The notes under the pieces: generated by a model
What the model was told of the DNA's origin: nothing
What the model saw: the letters and a program-made list of their open reading frames with translations, nothing else
Database searches by the model: none
Part shown: one piece after another, positions 1 through 8,070 of the stretch
Layout of the letters: every line of letters starts with the position of its first letter
Position numbering within the stretch: the stretch's first letter is position 1
Position numbers and translations under genes: made by a program
Assembly: GCF_003996965.1 (NCBI RefSeq)
Contig: NZ_QWDM01000014.1
Coordinates: 1 to 64,000, forward strand
DNA from: Flavobacterium cupreum
Lineage (GTDB): Bacteria > Bacteroidota > Bacteroidia > Flavobacteriales > Flavobacteriaceae
Length of the DNA: 64,000 bases
Direction of reading: 5' to 3'

Positions 1-122
1 AAATATAGTTTTTAATCAAAACGGAGGTGCTCACTTTGCACCGGAATTAGGTGGTCATTTTGAACTGGAATCAGGTGCTCACTTTAAAACGGAATGGGGT
101 GATCAATATAACCGGAATTTGC
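1..122. mobile_element. End of an IS21-like insertion sequence with multiple terminal repeats
   Basis: Four to five imperfect repeats of about 20-25 bp follow one another (starting near 22, 42, 65, 90 and 112), each resembling CGGAAT-N-GGTGNTCA-N-TTT. Such stacked repeats at the element end, next to istA/istB, are known for IS21-family elements of Bacteroidota. The repeats stop at about 122, where an AraC gene is cut. The transposase genes would lie left of the window, so the family call is an inference from the end structure alone. A 3' end of ...TTGCA at about 118-122 fits the TG...CA termini of the family. Confidence 0.6.
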
Positions 123-374
123 ACCATGCTGCAAAGAAAGCTCAGAAACTGACACTTCTCTTTGATGCAAAAGTACGGCTGCCGTTTTTTCTACTCTTTT
201 GCGTGTAATGTATTCGTTCAGGGTTTCGCTGGTAATGGCCTTGAAAATTCTGTGCATATGAAATGGCGAATAAAATCCAATCGCGGCAAGGGTTTCCAGG
301 TTCAGTTCCTGGTCTAAATGCTCATCAATAAAGAGGAATATGTTGTTAATTCGTTTGATGTAATCTTCTTTCAT
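123..374 (-). pseudogene. AraC-family regulator truncated by the IS end
   Basis: The N-terminal 84 residues are a normal start of an AraC-type DNA-binding domain: the first helix-turn-helix (ETLAAIGFYSPFHMHRIFK, about residues 27-45) and the beginning of the second (VSVSELSLQHG, 74-84). Family members then continue with a G-F/Y-x-S-x-x-x-F segment. Here the frame runs into IS-derived sequence after Gly84 and stops at 84. The second recognition helix and any GyrI-like effector domain are therefore missing. The fragment is probably non-functional. The remaining part would be expected on the far side of the IS, outside the window. Confidence 0.75.
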
Positions 375-540
375 TTATGCGGCGTTAGAAATAGTGCTTA
401 ATTAGCAGATAACTGCTTAATTTTTAATTATCCAATCACTTAGCTGATTAACCTAAATGATTTTTGCTCCTGCTAATATAAAATTATTTTTTATTAGAAA
501 TAGTACATTCAGTTTTCTGTCAAACGGTGACAAAATTTTA

Positions 541-680
541 ACCGCAAGGCACGCAAAGGTTTTTTGTTTATAGGATTCTATATAAACGCAAAGTTCGCAA
601 AGCTATAACACATAAAGCTTTGCGAACTTTGCGTTTGTAAGCACACTAACAGGATAAAAACCTTTGCGTGCCTTGCGGTT
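541..680. repeat. Large nested inverted repeat (GCAAAG type)
   Basis: Outer arms AACCGCAAGGCACGCAAAGG (540-559) and its complement (661-680) enclose inner 21-bp perfect arms at 584-604 and 616-636 with an 11-nt loop. The structure fills most of the gene-free stretch 375-737. Similar GCAAAGTTCGCAAAG palindromes are common dispersed repeats in Flavobacterium genomes (general knowledge, not checked here). There is no terminator-like T tail. Confidence 0.8.
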
Positions 681-737
681 AAATCAATATGTAACGCAAG
701 TCAGAAGTTTGGAATTTGGAATTTTTTTATTTGGAAT

Positions 738-2198
738 TTATTTCAGACACCTGCCACGCGGTTCATCACCTTCATGAAGCACAATATCGGAATGCAGGAA
801 TTCTGCCGCCTCAGCTGAATCTTTGACTTTAACAGCGCTGCGTTCCAGCATTTCCGATTCAAAATCCCGTAATACACTTTCTCTTATTCCCGTTTTTCTC
901 CATTCTGATAAAGGCCTGCATCCTTTTGAGATTCCACGGGCGAGTGAAAGCGCATCCAGTACCGCCTGATTGGCTCCCTGGCCTTTAAACGGACTCATAG
1001 GGTGGGCTGCATCTCCAATTAGTGTGACCTGGTTTCCTTTCTCGAGCAATTCGGAGCGAAGTAATTCACGGTCATAAACCGGATAACCGGAAACCTGAGC
1101 TGCGAGCGTTGCGGCCATAATCTGCGGAATCGGATCGTGCCACTGCGTTCTCCGACACGCTTCTTCCTTCAAAGCCTCAGGTCCCTGAGCGCTTAGTATT
1201 TTCGCTTCTTCTTCGGACATTGGAAAACTGAGCTGCCACATCACGGAATCAGACGTATAAGGCATCATATAAATACGTTCGTTACCATTGGCGGTTTGAA
1301 ATACTGTAGCCGAATCCAGCAAAGGACTTTTTATACCTTCAAGGCCTTTCAACGGACAAATGCCCAATATTACAATACAACCGAGGTAGCGTAAAGGCGT
1401 AACGTCGTCACCAATCAACAATCGGCGTACCGAACTGCGAATACCATCGGCTCCCACCACAAGATCTGCGTGGAAGTGCTTGATTTCCCCGTTCACCTGA
1501 AAACTCAGGTCAACGCCTTTATCTTTATTTTCCTTAAAATCGATTAACTGGTGTCCCCATTGTATCCTATTATCATCGCCAAGCTGCTTCAGCAGTGCTA
1601 AGCGTAAAGATTGCCGTGCGATATGTATATTGGAACGTTTCGTAAAATTTTTCACCTCTGACGGTATCCATTTTCTGACTCCCCATTCGCCGATCACTTT
1701 TCCGTCGGTGGTGTGAACGAGATGTCTTGTTGAAATCACGCCTTCTCCTAAAGAGAAAATACCCAATCCTTCGATTGCTCTACTGGCTTGCTGCAAGGTG
1801 AGTCCATAACCCTGAGACCGGGCTTCAAAGTCAGTATCGCGCTCAAAAAGCGTAAAAGGAATTCCGCGGTGCAGACAGGCTACAGCCAGCGCCACTCCGC
1901 CGATACCGCCGCCAATGATAGCAACGTGCGGGTAATTTTCGGTGTCAGCTACAGGGAAACTATCTGAAGGAATTAATCCGGAACCCGAACAGTCCGGACA
2001 GGAGTAGAGGTTAGCTTTAGGTTTTATTGGAGGAGTTCCTTCGCCATTTGTCTTTTCAAATTGATCTAATGCGATCTGATAAAGGAGCCGTACTTTTTTG
2101 CTGAGTCTGCGGCTTTTTTTACCGCGTCCCTGACATTCGGGACAAATAGTCCAGCTGTTTTTTCCATTTCCTGATTTTTCCAATTCCTCTAACTTCAT
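738..2198 (-). CDS. FAD-dependent monooxygenase with N-terminal DnaJ-like zinc-finger region
   Basis: Residues 90-486 form a class A flavoprotein monooxygenase: Rossmann motif GGGIGG at 96-101 with the acidic end FERD near 118-121, the DG motif (VVGADGIRSSVR, about residue 250) and the GD motif (LIGDAAHPMSPFKGQGAN, about residue 390). The substrate is unknown; relatives hydroxylate aromatic or polyketide-like compounds, including drugs. The unusual part is the first 80 residues, which carry two CxxCxGxG knuckles (C19/C22 and C67/C70) as in the zinc-binding region of DnaJ. The gene stands alone, divergent from the next small gene, and no zinc-finger partner protein is visible nearby. Confidence 0.85.
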   Translation of the reverse strand: MKLEELEKSGNGKNSWTICPECQGRGKKSRRLSKKVRLLYQIALDQFEKTNGEGTPPIKPKANLYSCPDCSGSGLIPSDSFPVADTENYPHVAIIGGGIGGVALAVACLHRGIPFTLFERDTDFEARSQGYGLTLQQASRAIEGLGIFSLGEGVISTRHLVHTTDGKVIGEWGVRKWIPSEVKNFTKRSNIHIARQSLRLALLKQLGDDNRIQWGHQLIDFKENKDKGVDLSFQVNGEIKHFHADLVVGADGIRSSVRRLLIGDDVTPLRYLGCIVILGICPLKGLEGIKSPLLDSATVFQTANGNERIYMMPYTSDSVMWQLSFPMSEEEAKILSAQGPEALKEEACRRTQWHDPIPQIMAATLAAQVSGYPVYDRELLRSELLEKGNQVTLIGDAAHPMSPFKGQGANQAVLDALSLARGISKGCRPLSEWRKTGIRESVLRDFESEMLERSAVKVKDSAEAAEFLHSDIVLHEGDEPRGRCLK

Positions 2199-2333
2199 TC
2201 TGATGCTGTGTATAAAAACTTAGCCGTTTGTAACAACTGCGCAAATTTAGGATAAAAGATATCCAGTTTAAAACTACTTTAGAATTTTTGGGCAAATTCT
2301 TTTACCTTTAACGGCAACTATACCTATTAACAA

Positions 2334-2582
2334 ATGAAAAACGAAGGACTAAATAAAATGAGTGACGAACAATTACTCAAATACCAGAAAACATTAAGAG
2401 TCGTGACTTATATGCTTCTGGTCGCCATCCTGGCCTTACTGGTAATCAATATTTTGAAAGCTATAGAAAAAGGAGTTAATTCTTTCAGTATTATTCCCAT
2501 TGCATTAGTTCCTATTGCCATCGTCAATTTTAATACGCTCAGAGAAATAAAAAAGGAAATAAAGGTTAGGAACTTAAAATAA
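2334..2582 (+). CDS. Small two-helix membrane protein
   Basis: This 82-residue protein has two hydrophobic segments at about 21-43 and 50-68 and a basic C-terminus (REIKKEIKVRNLK). No family is recognised. It is followed 58 bp later by a Crp/Fnr-type regulator on the same strand, with a palindrome between them, so it may be a neighbour or target of that regulator. The start at 2334 is followed by a second possible Met at codon 9. Confidence 0.6.
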   Translation: MKNEGLNKMSDEQLLKYQKTLRVVTYMLLVAILALLVINILKAIEKGVNSFSIIPIALVPIAIVNFNTLREIKKEIKVRNLK

Positions 2583-2591
2583 AAGACCTTT

Positions 2592-2607
2592 TTTGTCATA
2601 GGACAAA
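2592..2607. promoter_or_regulatory. Palindromic operator candidate upstream of the Crp/Fnr gene
   Basis: The 16-bp sequence TTTGTCATAGGACAAA is an inverted repeat with 6-bp arms. It lies 34 bp before the start of the regulator gene and has the same layout as TTTGCCAAATGGCAAA at 3219-3234, just after that gene and before the short-chain dehydrogenase. The shared form TTTGYCANANGRCAAA suggests that the regulator binds both. Confidence 0.5.
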
Positions 2608-2640
2608 TACCTTATAAAAAGATATGCTTAACTTTCCGTC

Positions 2641-3210
2641 ATGAAAGAACTAGTACAATATATTTTGCAGTTTGGCAATTTAAATCAGCAGCAGATTGAT
2701 TTAATCTCAAAGAAAGCAACCGAAATAAACTTTGGCAAAGACGAATATTTTTCTGAAGCAGGAAAAGTCTCGGTTCAGGTTGGTTTTATTATCGACGGAA
2801 TCATGAGGGTTTGCTACTACAACAACAAGGGTGAGGAAATCACCAAATACTTCATAGAAGAAAACAATCTGGTCGTAGATCTGGAAAGTTTTAATAACAG
2901 CGTTTGCTCTTCGGCATATGTCCAGGCCGTTACAGACTGTACGCTTATCGTATTTTCCAAAGCCGACTGGGAAGAACTTCTGGCTACCATTGTGGGCTGG
3001 GACACCATCGTACATAAAATCATTTCAAGGGCCTTAATGCAAAAAGTAGACCGAAGAAGCCCTTTGGTTTCAGAAGACGCTACCACCCGTTATCTGTCTT
3101 TTATGGAAAAATATCCGAAAGTTGTTAATCGAATTCCGCTATCTTATCTGGCCTCATATTTGGGAATTACACAATCTTCCTTAAGCCGGATTCGAAAAAA
3201 CATTCGCTAA
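2641..3210 (+). CDS. Crp/Fnr-family transcription regulator
   Basis: Residues about 15-115 form a cyclic-nucleotide-binding-like beta-roll (EYFSEAGKVSVQVGFIIDGIMRV, then KGEEITKYFIEENNLVVDLES), a domain that in Bacteroidota often binds no cAMP. The C-terminal end holds a helix-turn-helix (YLASYLGITQSSLSRIRKNIR, 169-189). The length of 189 residues is typical of the short Bacteroidota branch. Palindromes on both sides of the gene suggest autoregulation and control of the dehydrogenase at 3291. Confidence 0.85.
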   Translation: MKELVQYILQFGNLNQQQIDLISKKATEINFGKDEYFSEAGKVSVQVGFIIDGIMRVCYYNNKGEEITKYFIEENNLVVDLESFNNSVCSSAYVQAVTDCTLIVFSKADWEELLATIVGWDTIVHKIISRALMQKVDRRSPLVSEDATTRYLSFMEKYPKVVNRIPLSYLASYLGITQSSLSRIRKNIR

Positions 3211-3218
3211 AATCGCTT

Positions 3219-3234
3219 TTTGCCAAATGGCAAA
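3219..3234. promoter_or_regulatory. Palindromic operator candidate upstream of the SDR gene
   Basis: TTTGCCA-AA-TGGCAAA has perfect 7-bp arms, lies 57 bp before the dehydrogenase start and immediately after the Crp/Fnr gene, and matches the layout of the palindrome at 2592-2607. Confidence 0.5.
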
Positions 3235-3290
3235 TGGTTTTGTTTTTTATCGCTGCAACTTTGTAATCAATAATTTAAAAAGATAACAAA

Positions 3291-4028
3291 ATGAAATCAG
3301 CACTAATTACAGGAGCCAATAGAAGCATCGGTCTGGAAACAGCCAAACAGCTTTCAGAAAAAGGATTGTTCGTTTACATCGGGAGCCGTGACCTTGCAAA
3401 AGGGGAGGAAGTCGTAAAAGAATTAATACAAGACGGTTTTCAAAACATCAAAGCCATTCAGATTGATGTTACGGATCCCGAAAGTGTTCTGGCTGCCAAA
3501 AACATGGTCGAAAAAGAACAGGGAAAATTAGACCTTCTTATTAACAATGCCGGTGTCTTGGGTGCTTTACCTCAGGAACCCTCTACGAATTCGATAGAAA
3601 GTATTCAGCAAACCTTTGACACCAACTTTTTTGGAGTAATCACCGTTACCCAGACTTTTCTGGAGCTGCTTAAAAAATCAGACAGTCCAAGAATCAGCAA
3701 CATCACTTCGGGACTTGGTTCGCTTACTTTGCACAGCGATCCGACCTGGAAATACTACGCTATAAAAGCACTTTCTTATGTTTCATCAAAAGCTGCCCTA
3801 AACGCTTTTACGGTTACACTGGCATACGAACTGAGGGATTTACCGTTTAAGGTCAATGCCATCGATCCGGGTTATACTGCAACGGATTTCAATCACTTTA
3901 ACGGTCCGGGAAGTGTAGAAAGTGCCGCAAGTTTTATTGTAAAACATACTTTAACAGATGAAAATGCGCCTACAGGAAAATTTTTCAGCAACGATATCGA
4001 AGACGAAAGCGAAGAAAGTCCGTGGTAA
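3291..4028 (+). CDS. Short-chain dehydrogenase/reductase
   Basis: A classical SDR of 245 residues. It has the NAD(P)-binding motif TGANRSIG near the N-terminus, an NNAG motif at LLINNAGVLG, the catalytic Ser in SNITSGLGS and the YxxxK pair in SYVSSKAAL. The carbonyl substrate is unknown. The protein is closely similar over its whole length to the SDR at 8071-8808, including the ends DESEESPW and ETGECPW, so the two are paralogues from a local duplication. It lies just downstream of a Crp/Fnr regulator and a palindromic operator. Confidence 0.85.
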   Translation: MKSALITGANRSIGLETAKQLSEKGLFVYIGSRDLAKGEEVVKELIQDGFQNIKAIQIDVTDPESVLAAKNMVEKEQGKLDLLINNAGVLGALPQEPSTNSIESIQQTFDTNFFGVITVTQTFLELLKKSDSPRISNITSGLGSLTLHSDPTWKYYAIKALSYVSSKAALNAFTVTLAYELRDLPFKVNAIDPGYTATDFNHFNGPGSVESAASFIVKHTLTDENAPTGKFFSNDIEDESEESPW

Positions 4029-4076
4029 ATAAAACGTTCTTTACAGTATGCTTTTCTAAATAAAAAATACATTAAA

Positions 4077-4520
4077 ATGGAAAATCAAATCACGCCCCTA
4101 ACATTTCCGGAAAAAAATACGGCCAGCGTTTTTAGTGATCTTAAAGCAGGTCACGTGGGGATCCGAACTACAAAATACGATGAAATCCTGCGATGGTATA
4201 CAGAAAACCTGGACTTCCGCATCATTCATAAATGGACTGTAGGCGATATTAAACTGGCCTTTATTGCTCCGCCAAACGACGATGACTTTATTATCGAAAT
4301 TATTTGTTACGACAATACTGAAAAGGGCAGCACCGAAGAGAAATCAGGTTACAACCATTTGTCTTTTAGCGTCGATAATTTAGACAAGACGATAGAGCAC
4401 CTTACAAAGAAAAATATCACGATTAACCGGAGTTTTAGCGTTCCGGCAATTGGCCTGCGGGTGGCTTTTATCGCTGATCCTTTTGGCAATACTATTGAAT
4501 TTTGCGATGAACTTACATAG
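4077..4520 (+). CDS. VOC-family (glyoxalase/dioxygenase fold) protein
   Basis: A 147-residue single VOC domain: the opening HVGIRTTKYDEILRWYTENLDFR, the middle YNHLSFSVDNLDKTIEHL and the end FIADPFGNTIEFCDEL match the paired beta-alpha-beta-beta-beta modules, with candidate metal ligands His (GHVG) and Glu (IEFC). The reaction is unknown. It lies 48 bp after the SDR on the same strand and is probably co-transcribed with it, ending at the terminator at 4537. Confidence 0.75.
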   Translation: MENQITPLTFPEKNTASVFSDLKAGHVGIRTTKYDEILRWYTENLDFRIIHKWTVGDIKLAFIAPPNDDDFIIEIICYDNTEKGSTEEKSGYNHLSFSVDNLDKTIEHLTKKNITINRSFSVPAIGLRVAFIADPFGNTIEFCDELT

Positions 4521-4536
4521 TTCATCAGATTAAACC

Positions 4537-4574
4537 AAAAAACCTCCAAAGTCAGATGATTTTGGAGGTTTTTT
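4537..4574. terminator. Bidirectional terminator
   Basis: A perfect 14-bp stem (AAAAAACCTCCAAA / TTTGGAGGTTTTTT) with a 10-nt loop sits between the convergent VOC and MazG-like genes, with T runs in both directions. Confidence 0.9.
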
Positions 4575-4578
4575 ACTT

Positions 4579-4902
4579 TTAATTGCCGATTAATTTTTCT
4601 GTTTTGGACAGGAAGCCTTCAACCGCTTCTTCAATATCAATGTTCATTCGTTCTGACAACACCACAAGCCACCAGATCGATTCACCCAGTTTATGGCGTA
4701 GTTCTTCATCTGTATTTGTTTTGGGCCATCTTCCTTGTTGTGACATCGTAAGTCTTCCCACCAAACCGGCATCGGTCAGGAAAGCCAAGGCATCTTCTTC
4801 TACGGTCCATTCGCTGCCATGGTGCTGCAGTTCTAATTCGTGGTATTGTTTTCTTATTGCCAGGGAGCGCTGTTTTAGCTCTTCTAAATTTATTTTTGCC
4901 AT
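4579..4902 (-). CDS. MazG-like NTP pyrophosphohydrolase-related protein
   Basis: This 107-residue helical protein resembles small all-alpha NTP-PPase (MazG-like) proteins: LRHKLGESIWWLVVLSERMNIDIEEAVEGFLSKTE matches the helix bearing E-x-x-(D/W)-x-x and the helix after it. The usual four acidic metal ligands are only partly visible, so catalytic competence is uncertain. It starts 3 bp from the end of the AraC gene at 4906 and is read in the same direction, so it is probably in that transcript. Confidence 0.6.
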   Translation of the reverse strand: MAKINLEELKQRSLAIRKQYHELELQHHGSEWTVEEDALAFLTDAGLVGRLTMSQQGRWPKTNTDEELRHKLGESIWWLVVLSERMNIDIEEAVEGFLSKTEKLIGN

Positions 4903-4905
4903 ACT

Positions 4906-5820
4906 TTAATTTTTATGAAAGGATTGTTGAAAGGCTATCGGTGTACTGTTGGTTTTTTGTTTGAATAATTTATTAAACGACTGCGGATGTTCAAATCCTA
5001 ATTTATAAGCAATCTCGGCTATCGAAAAAGTTCCTTTCATAAGGTATTCTTTCGCTTTTTCGATGAGTTTGTCGTGAATGAAGTGCTGGGTGTTCTGTCC
5101 GCAGAGATTTCGCAGCAAATCACTAAGGTATCTTGGCGAAAGATTCAATTGTTCGGCTACAAAAGCAACCGTTGGCAAGCCTTTTAATAAGGCTTCTTCA
5201 TCATTGAAATACGTGTTTAACAAATTTTCCAGCTGGGCCAGGACATCATTGTTTACGGCTTTTCGCGTTATAAACTGACGGTTATAAAACCGGTTACTGT
5301 AATTGAGCAAAAGTTCGATCTGCGAAATAATAACATCCTGGCTAAAAGAATCAATCCGTTCCTTCAGCTCATTCTGAATACTGGTATAAACGCCCAAAAT
5401 CGTGTCTTTTTCATTTTCGGACAAATACAAAGCTTCAGATGCCGTATAATTGAAAAACCCATATTGTTTGATGTTGGCATTTAAAGCATAGGGGCGAATG
5501 AAATCTGGATGAATGTGCAAGGACATTCCGCTGTAATCGGCTTCTTCTTCCTGCATTTTCAGGAGTTGACCCGGCGCCACAAACGACATTCCGCCTTCTT
5601 CAAAATCGTAAAAACCATGCCCGTATTTGATTTTTCCGTTAAAACTCGTTTTAAAAGATATTTTATAAAAATCCAGCATAATGCCCTGTTCAAAATCCTT
5701 CGGATCAAAAACAGCTTCTCCGTAATTGATAATACTGATAAGCGGGTGCAGGGGCTTTGGCAGTTCCATGGCTTTATGCAACTCAGAAAGGGTATGGAAT
5801 ATTTTAGGCTGATTTTTCAT
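4906..5820 (-). CDS. AraC-family transcription regulator
   Basis: 304 residues, with an N-terminal cupin-like sensing half and a C-terminal double helix-turn-helix (VAEQLNLSPRYLSDLLRNLCG and FSIAEIAYKLGFEHPQSFNKLFKQKTNSTPIAF). It is paralogous to the regulator at 8839-9753, sharing PKPLHPLIS, the KQYGFF-Y-ASEALYLS segment and SQDVIISQIELLLNYSNRFY. It lies beside SDR and NmrA-like genes, which are the likely targets. Confidence 0.9.
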   Translation of the reverse strand: MKNQPKIFHTLSELHKAMELPKPLHPLISIINYGEAVFDPKDFEQGIMLDFYKISFKTSFNGKIKYGHGFYDFEEGGMSFVAPGQLLKMQEEEADYSGMSLHIHPDFIRPYALNANIKQYGFFNYTASEALYLSENEKDTILGVYTSIQNELKERIDSFSQDVIISQIELLLNYSNRFYNRQFITRKAVNNDVLAQLENLLNTYFNDEEALLKGLPTVAFVAEQLNLSPRYLSDLLRNLCGQNTQHFIHDKLIEKAKEYLMKGTFSIAEIAYKLGFEHPQSFNKLFKQKTNSTPIAFQQSFHKN

Positions 5821-5830
5821 GGCAATGATT

Positions 5831-6154
5831 TTAAATCCCCGATGGATTGAGTTGCAAACTTACGAAATGTTCTATTGGCGCAATATTCCAGCTCACGGTT
5901 CGCTGATCAATCATATCGTGTACCACAGAATCGCTCAGTTCGTCCATTAGTACATGCATGGCGTTGGTTCCCTCTGTGGTGCTGTCCCAGACCAGCATAT
6001 CGTATATGGTACCTTTTAACTCGAAGATTGTTCTGGAACGAAAGCCTTGCTGACGTTTCAAAAAAGCATCAATTTCGGCATTGGCTTCTATGAATTCTGT
6101 AATTGTAAACCCTTTTAGTTTAAAGGTAGTCAGTTCTATAGCGTGATTTTTCAT
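5831..6154 (-). CDS. Conserved small protein, possible dimeric alpha/beta-barrel
   Basis: 107 residues. The pattern IELTTFKLK, then EFIEANAEIDAFLKRQQGFRSRT and MLVWDSTTEGTNAMHVLMDEL resembles ABM/ferredoxin-like dimeric barrel proteins, in which a strand, a long helix and a repeated strand follow each other. No catalytic residues can be assigned. It lies between the SDR at 6167 (12 bp away) and the AraC gene at 4906, all on the minus strand, so the three form a probable operon. Confidence 0.6.
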   Translation of the reverse strand: MKNHAIELTTFKLKGFTITEFIEANAEIDAFLKRQQGFRSRTIFELKGTIYDMLVWDSTTEGTNAMHVLMDELSDSVVHDMIDQRTVSWNIAPIEHFVSLQLNPSGI

Positions 6155-6166
6155 CCTTTTATAAAA

Positions 6167-6973
6167 TTAAAAAGTAAACATTGCTTTTATATTGTCAACC
6201 TGAACTTCCGCTCCTGATTGAATACGTTCGTTGTATAAGGCTATGGCATCGTTTCCGGCTATATAGCGCATTTGATTTTTACCGTCGGTAGCCGCGTCGT
6301 ATACAATTTTGGCAACATCTTCCACTTTGGAATAACTGGCCAGTTGTTCTGCGCTGTAGCCTTTGCTGACTTCTGCTGTTAATTTCTCATAAGCGTCGTG
6401 CTGGCCTGTTTCCATAGAGCGAATAGCAAAATCAGTCTGCATGCCTCCCGGAGCAATCACTTTGACCTGAATTCCAAATTGCACTAATTCTGACGCCAGA
6501 CTCTCCGAAAAACCATCAACGGCAAATTTTGTAGCACTGTACACCGAACAGGTCGGGAATCCCATTAATCCAAATGTCGAAGTGATATTCAGAAACATTC
6601 CGCTTCTTTTTGCACGGAAATGCGCTGTAAAGGCTTTTGTAACTCGTATAACTCCCATTAAATTCGTTTCGATCTGACGAGAAATCTGTTCATCCGTTAA
6701 CGCTTCCAGCGCGCCAATTAATCCGTAACCTGCGTTATTCATAACCACATCGACCGTATATTTTTCAGTTACACTTTTTATGGTCTGATCGATTTGTGTA
6801 GCATTCGTCACATCTAACGGAAGTACAATTACATTTTCTAATGTATTCAGTTCGTTTTCCTTTTCCGGATTACGCATGGTAGCAATGACCTGCCATCCTT
6901 TGCTTTGAAATAAAAGTGCTGCAGCTTTTCCTAAACCTGCTGATGCTCCCGTGATAAAAATTGTCTTTTGCAT
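6167..6973 (-). CDS. Short-chain dehydrogenase/reductase
   Basis: A classical SDR of 268 residues with TGASAGLG near the N-terminus, NNAGYG, the Ser in LNITSTFG and the YxxxK motif in SVYSATKFAVDG. It belongs to the YvaG/DltE-like subgroup that ends in a longer C-terminus; the substrate is unknown. It is divergent from the NmrA-like gene at 7159 across an intergenic region holding AraC-type half-sites, and is probably first in an operon with 5831 and 4906. Confidence 0.85.
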   Translation of the reverse strand: MQKTIFITGASAGLGKAAALLFQSKGWQVIATMRNPEKENELNTLENVIVLPLDVTNATQIDQTIKSVTEKYTVDVVMNNAGYGLIGALEALTDEQISRQIETNLMGVIRVTKAFTAHFRAKRSGMFLNITSTFGLMGFPTCSVYSATKFAVDGFSESLASELVQFGIQVKVIAPGGMQTDFAIRSMETGQHDAYEKLTAEVSKGYSAEQLASYSKVEDVAKIVYDAATDGKNQMRYIAGNDAIALYNERIQSGAEVQVDNIKAMFTF

Positions 6974-7030
6974 TTTTTTGTTGTTTTAAAATGATACTGC
7001 AAAGTTGTGCCGAAATGCAAAGAGGGAAGT

Positions 7031-7102
7031 AGCCGATTTGCCTATTGTCTGCGCCAAAATGACGGTTTTCTCAATTTGGCTTTGCATTTCCTCAATTAGG
7101 CT
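7031..7102. promoter_or_regulatory. AraC-type direct-repeat operator candidate in a divergent promoter region
   Basis: CTCAATTTGGCT (7070-7081) and CTCAATTAGGCT (7091-7102) are near-identical direct repeats exactly 21 bp apart, about two helical turns, as expected for an AraC-type monomer pair. A partly matching inverted copy (AGCCGATTTG) lies at 7031-7040. The region separates the divergent SDR (6973) and NmrA-like (7159) genes; two AraC regulators lie nearby. Confidence 0.5.
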
Positions 7103-7158
7103 ACATCGCAACAATAGGGTCTGCTGACCTTTGTACTATAATTCTAAAAACATAAAAA

Positions 7159-8058
7159 ATGAAAATAGTACTAACGGGTTCCTTAGGGAATATCAGCAAA
7201 CCCCTAACGGAAGAATTAATACAAAACGGACACACTGTAACCGTAATAAGCAGTACATCCGAAAGAAAATCCGCCATTGAGGCATTGGGTGCAAAAGCGG
7301 CTATTGGTACGATGCAGGACGTCCATTTTCTGTCGGAAACCTTTAAAGGAGCTGATGCCGTTTACCTGATGGAAACACTGAACCACAGCACTTTTACGGA
7401 TCCGGATATCGACATTATAGCCGAGATTGCCACAATTGGCCAGAATTACAAACAGGCTATTGAAAATTCAGGTGTAAAACGTGTCGTGCTTTTAAGCAGT
7501 GTCGGCGCGCATACCAACACAGGCAATGGAAATCTCGTCATGCATTACAATGTAGAAAACATCTTAAGGGAGCTGCCGGAAGAGGTTAATATAAAAATCA
7601 TGCGTCCGGTTGGTTTTTTTACGAATATCTACAGATCCATAACAACAATCAGAGAAAAGGGGATTATCATTTTCAATTATGGCGGGGATCAGAAAGAACC
7701 CTGGGTATCGCCTTTAGACATTGCGGCTGCAATTGCCGAAGAGTTGGAAAGGCCTTTTGTTGGCAGAGAAGTGCGCTACATCGCCAGTGACGAGGTTTCT
7801 CCTAATGAAATCGCAAAAGTTTTGGGTGAAAGTATCGGAAATCCGGAGCTTAAATGGCTTAAAATTTCAGACGAGGAATTACTAGGCGGAATGCTGGCTT
7901 TTGGCATGAATCCTCAGATAGCACAAGGTTTTACAGAAATGTATGCCGCTCAGGGAACCGGAGCCTTATATGAAGATTTTTACCGCCATAAACCAATATT
8001 AGGCAAAGTAAAACTGGCTGATTTTGCCAAAGAATTTGCTCTTTTTTATAACAAGTAA
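7159..8058 (+). CDS. NmrA-like NAD(P)-binding protein (atypical SDR)
   Basis: 299 residues. The N-terminus MKIVLTGSLGNISKPLTEEL gives a modified TGxxGxxG nucleotide-binding loop, followed by the NmrA-like segments VKRVVLLSSVGAH and IMRPVGFFTNIY. There is no active YxxxK motif, which is usual for the NmrA/HSCARG group; some act as quinone reductases or redox sensors. The SDR at 8071 starts 12 bp after it, so the two genes are co-transcribed. Confidence 0.8.
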   Translation: MKIVLTGSLGNISKPLTEELIQNGHTVTVISSTSERKSAIEALGAKAAIGTMQDVHFLSETFKGADAVYLMETLNHSTFTDPDIDIIAEIATIGQNYKQAIENSGVKRVVLLSSVGAHTNTGNGNLVMHYNVENILRELPEEVNIKIMRPVGFFTNIYRSITTIREKGIIIFNYGGDQKEPWVSPLDIAAAIAEELERPFVGREVRYIASDEVSPNEIAKVLGESIGNPELKWLKISDEELLGGMLAFGMNPQIAQGFTEMYAAQGTGALYEDFYRHKPILGKVKLADFAKEFALFYNK

Positions 8059-8070
8059 ATAACAGACAAA

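Noticed and set aside
738..2198. Tetracycline-inactivating monooxygenase (TetX)
   Set aside because: It is in the same broad family, but has an extra zinc-knuckle region, and the specific identity cannot be supported from motifs.
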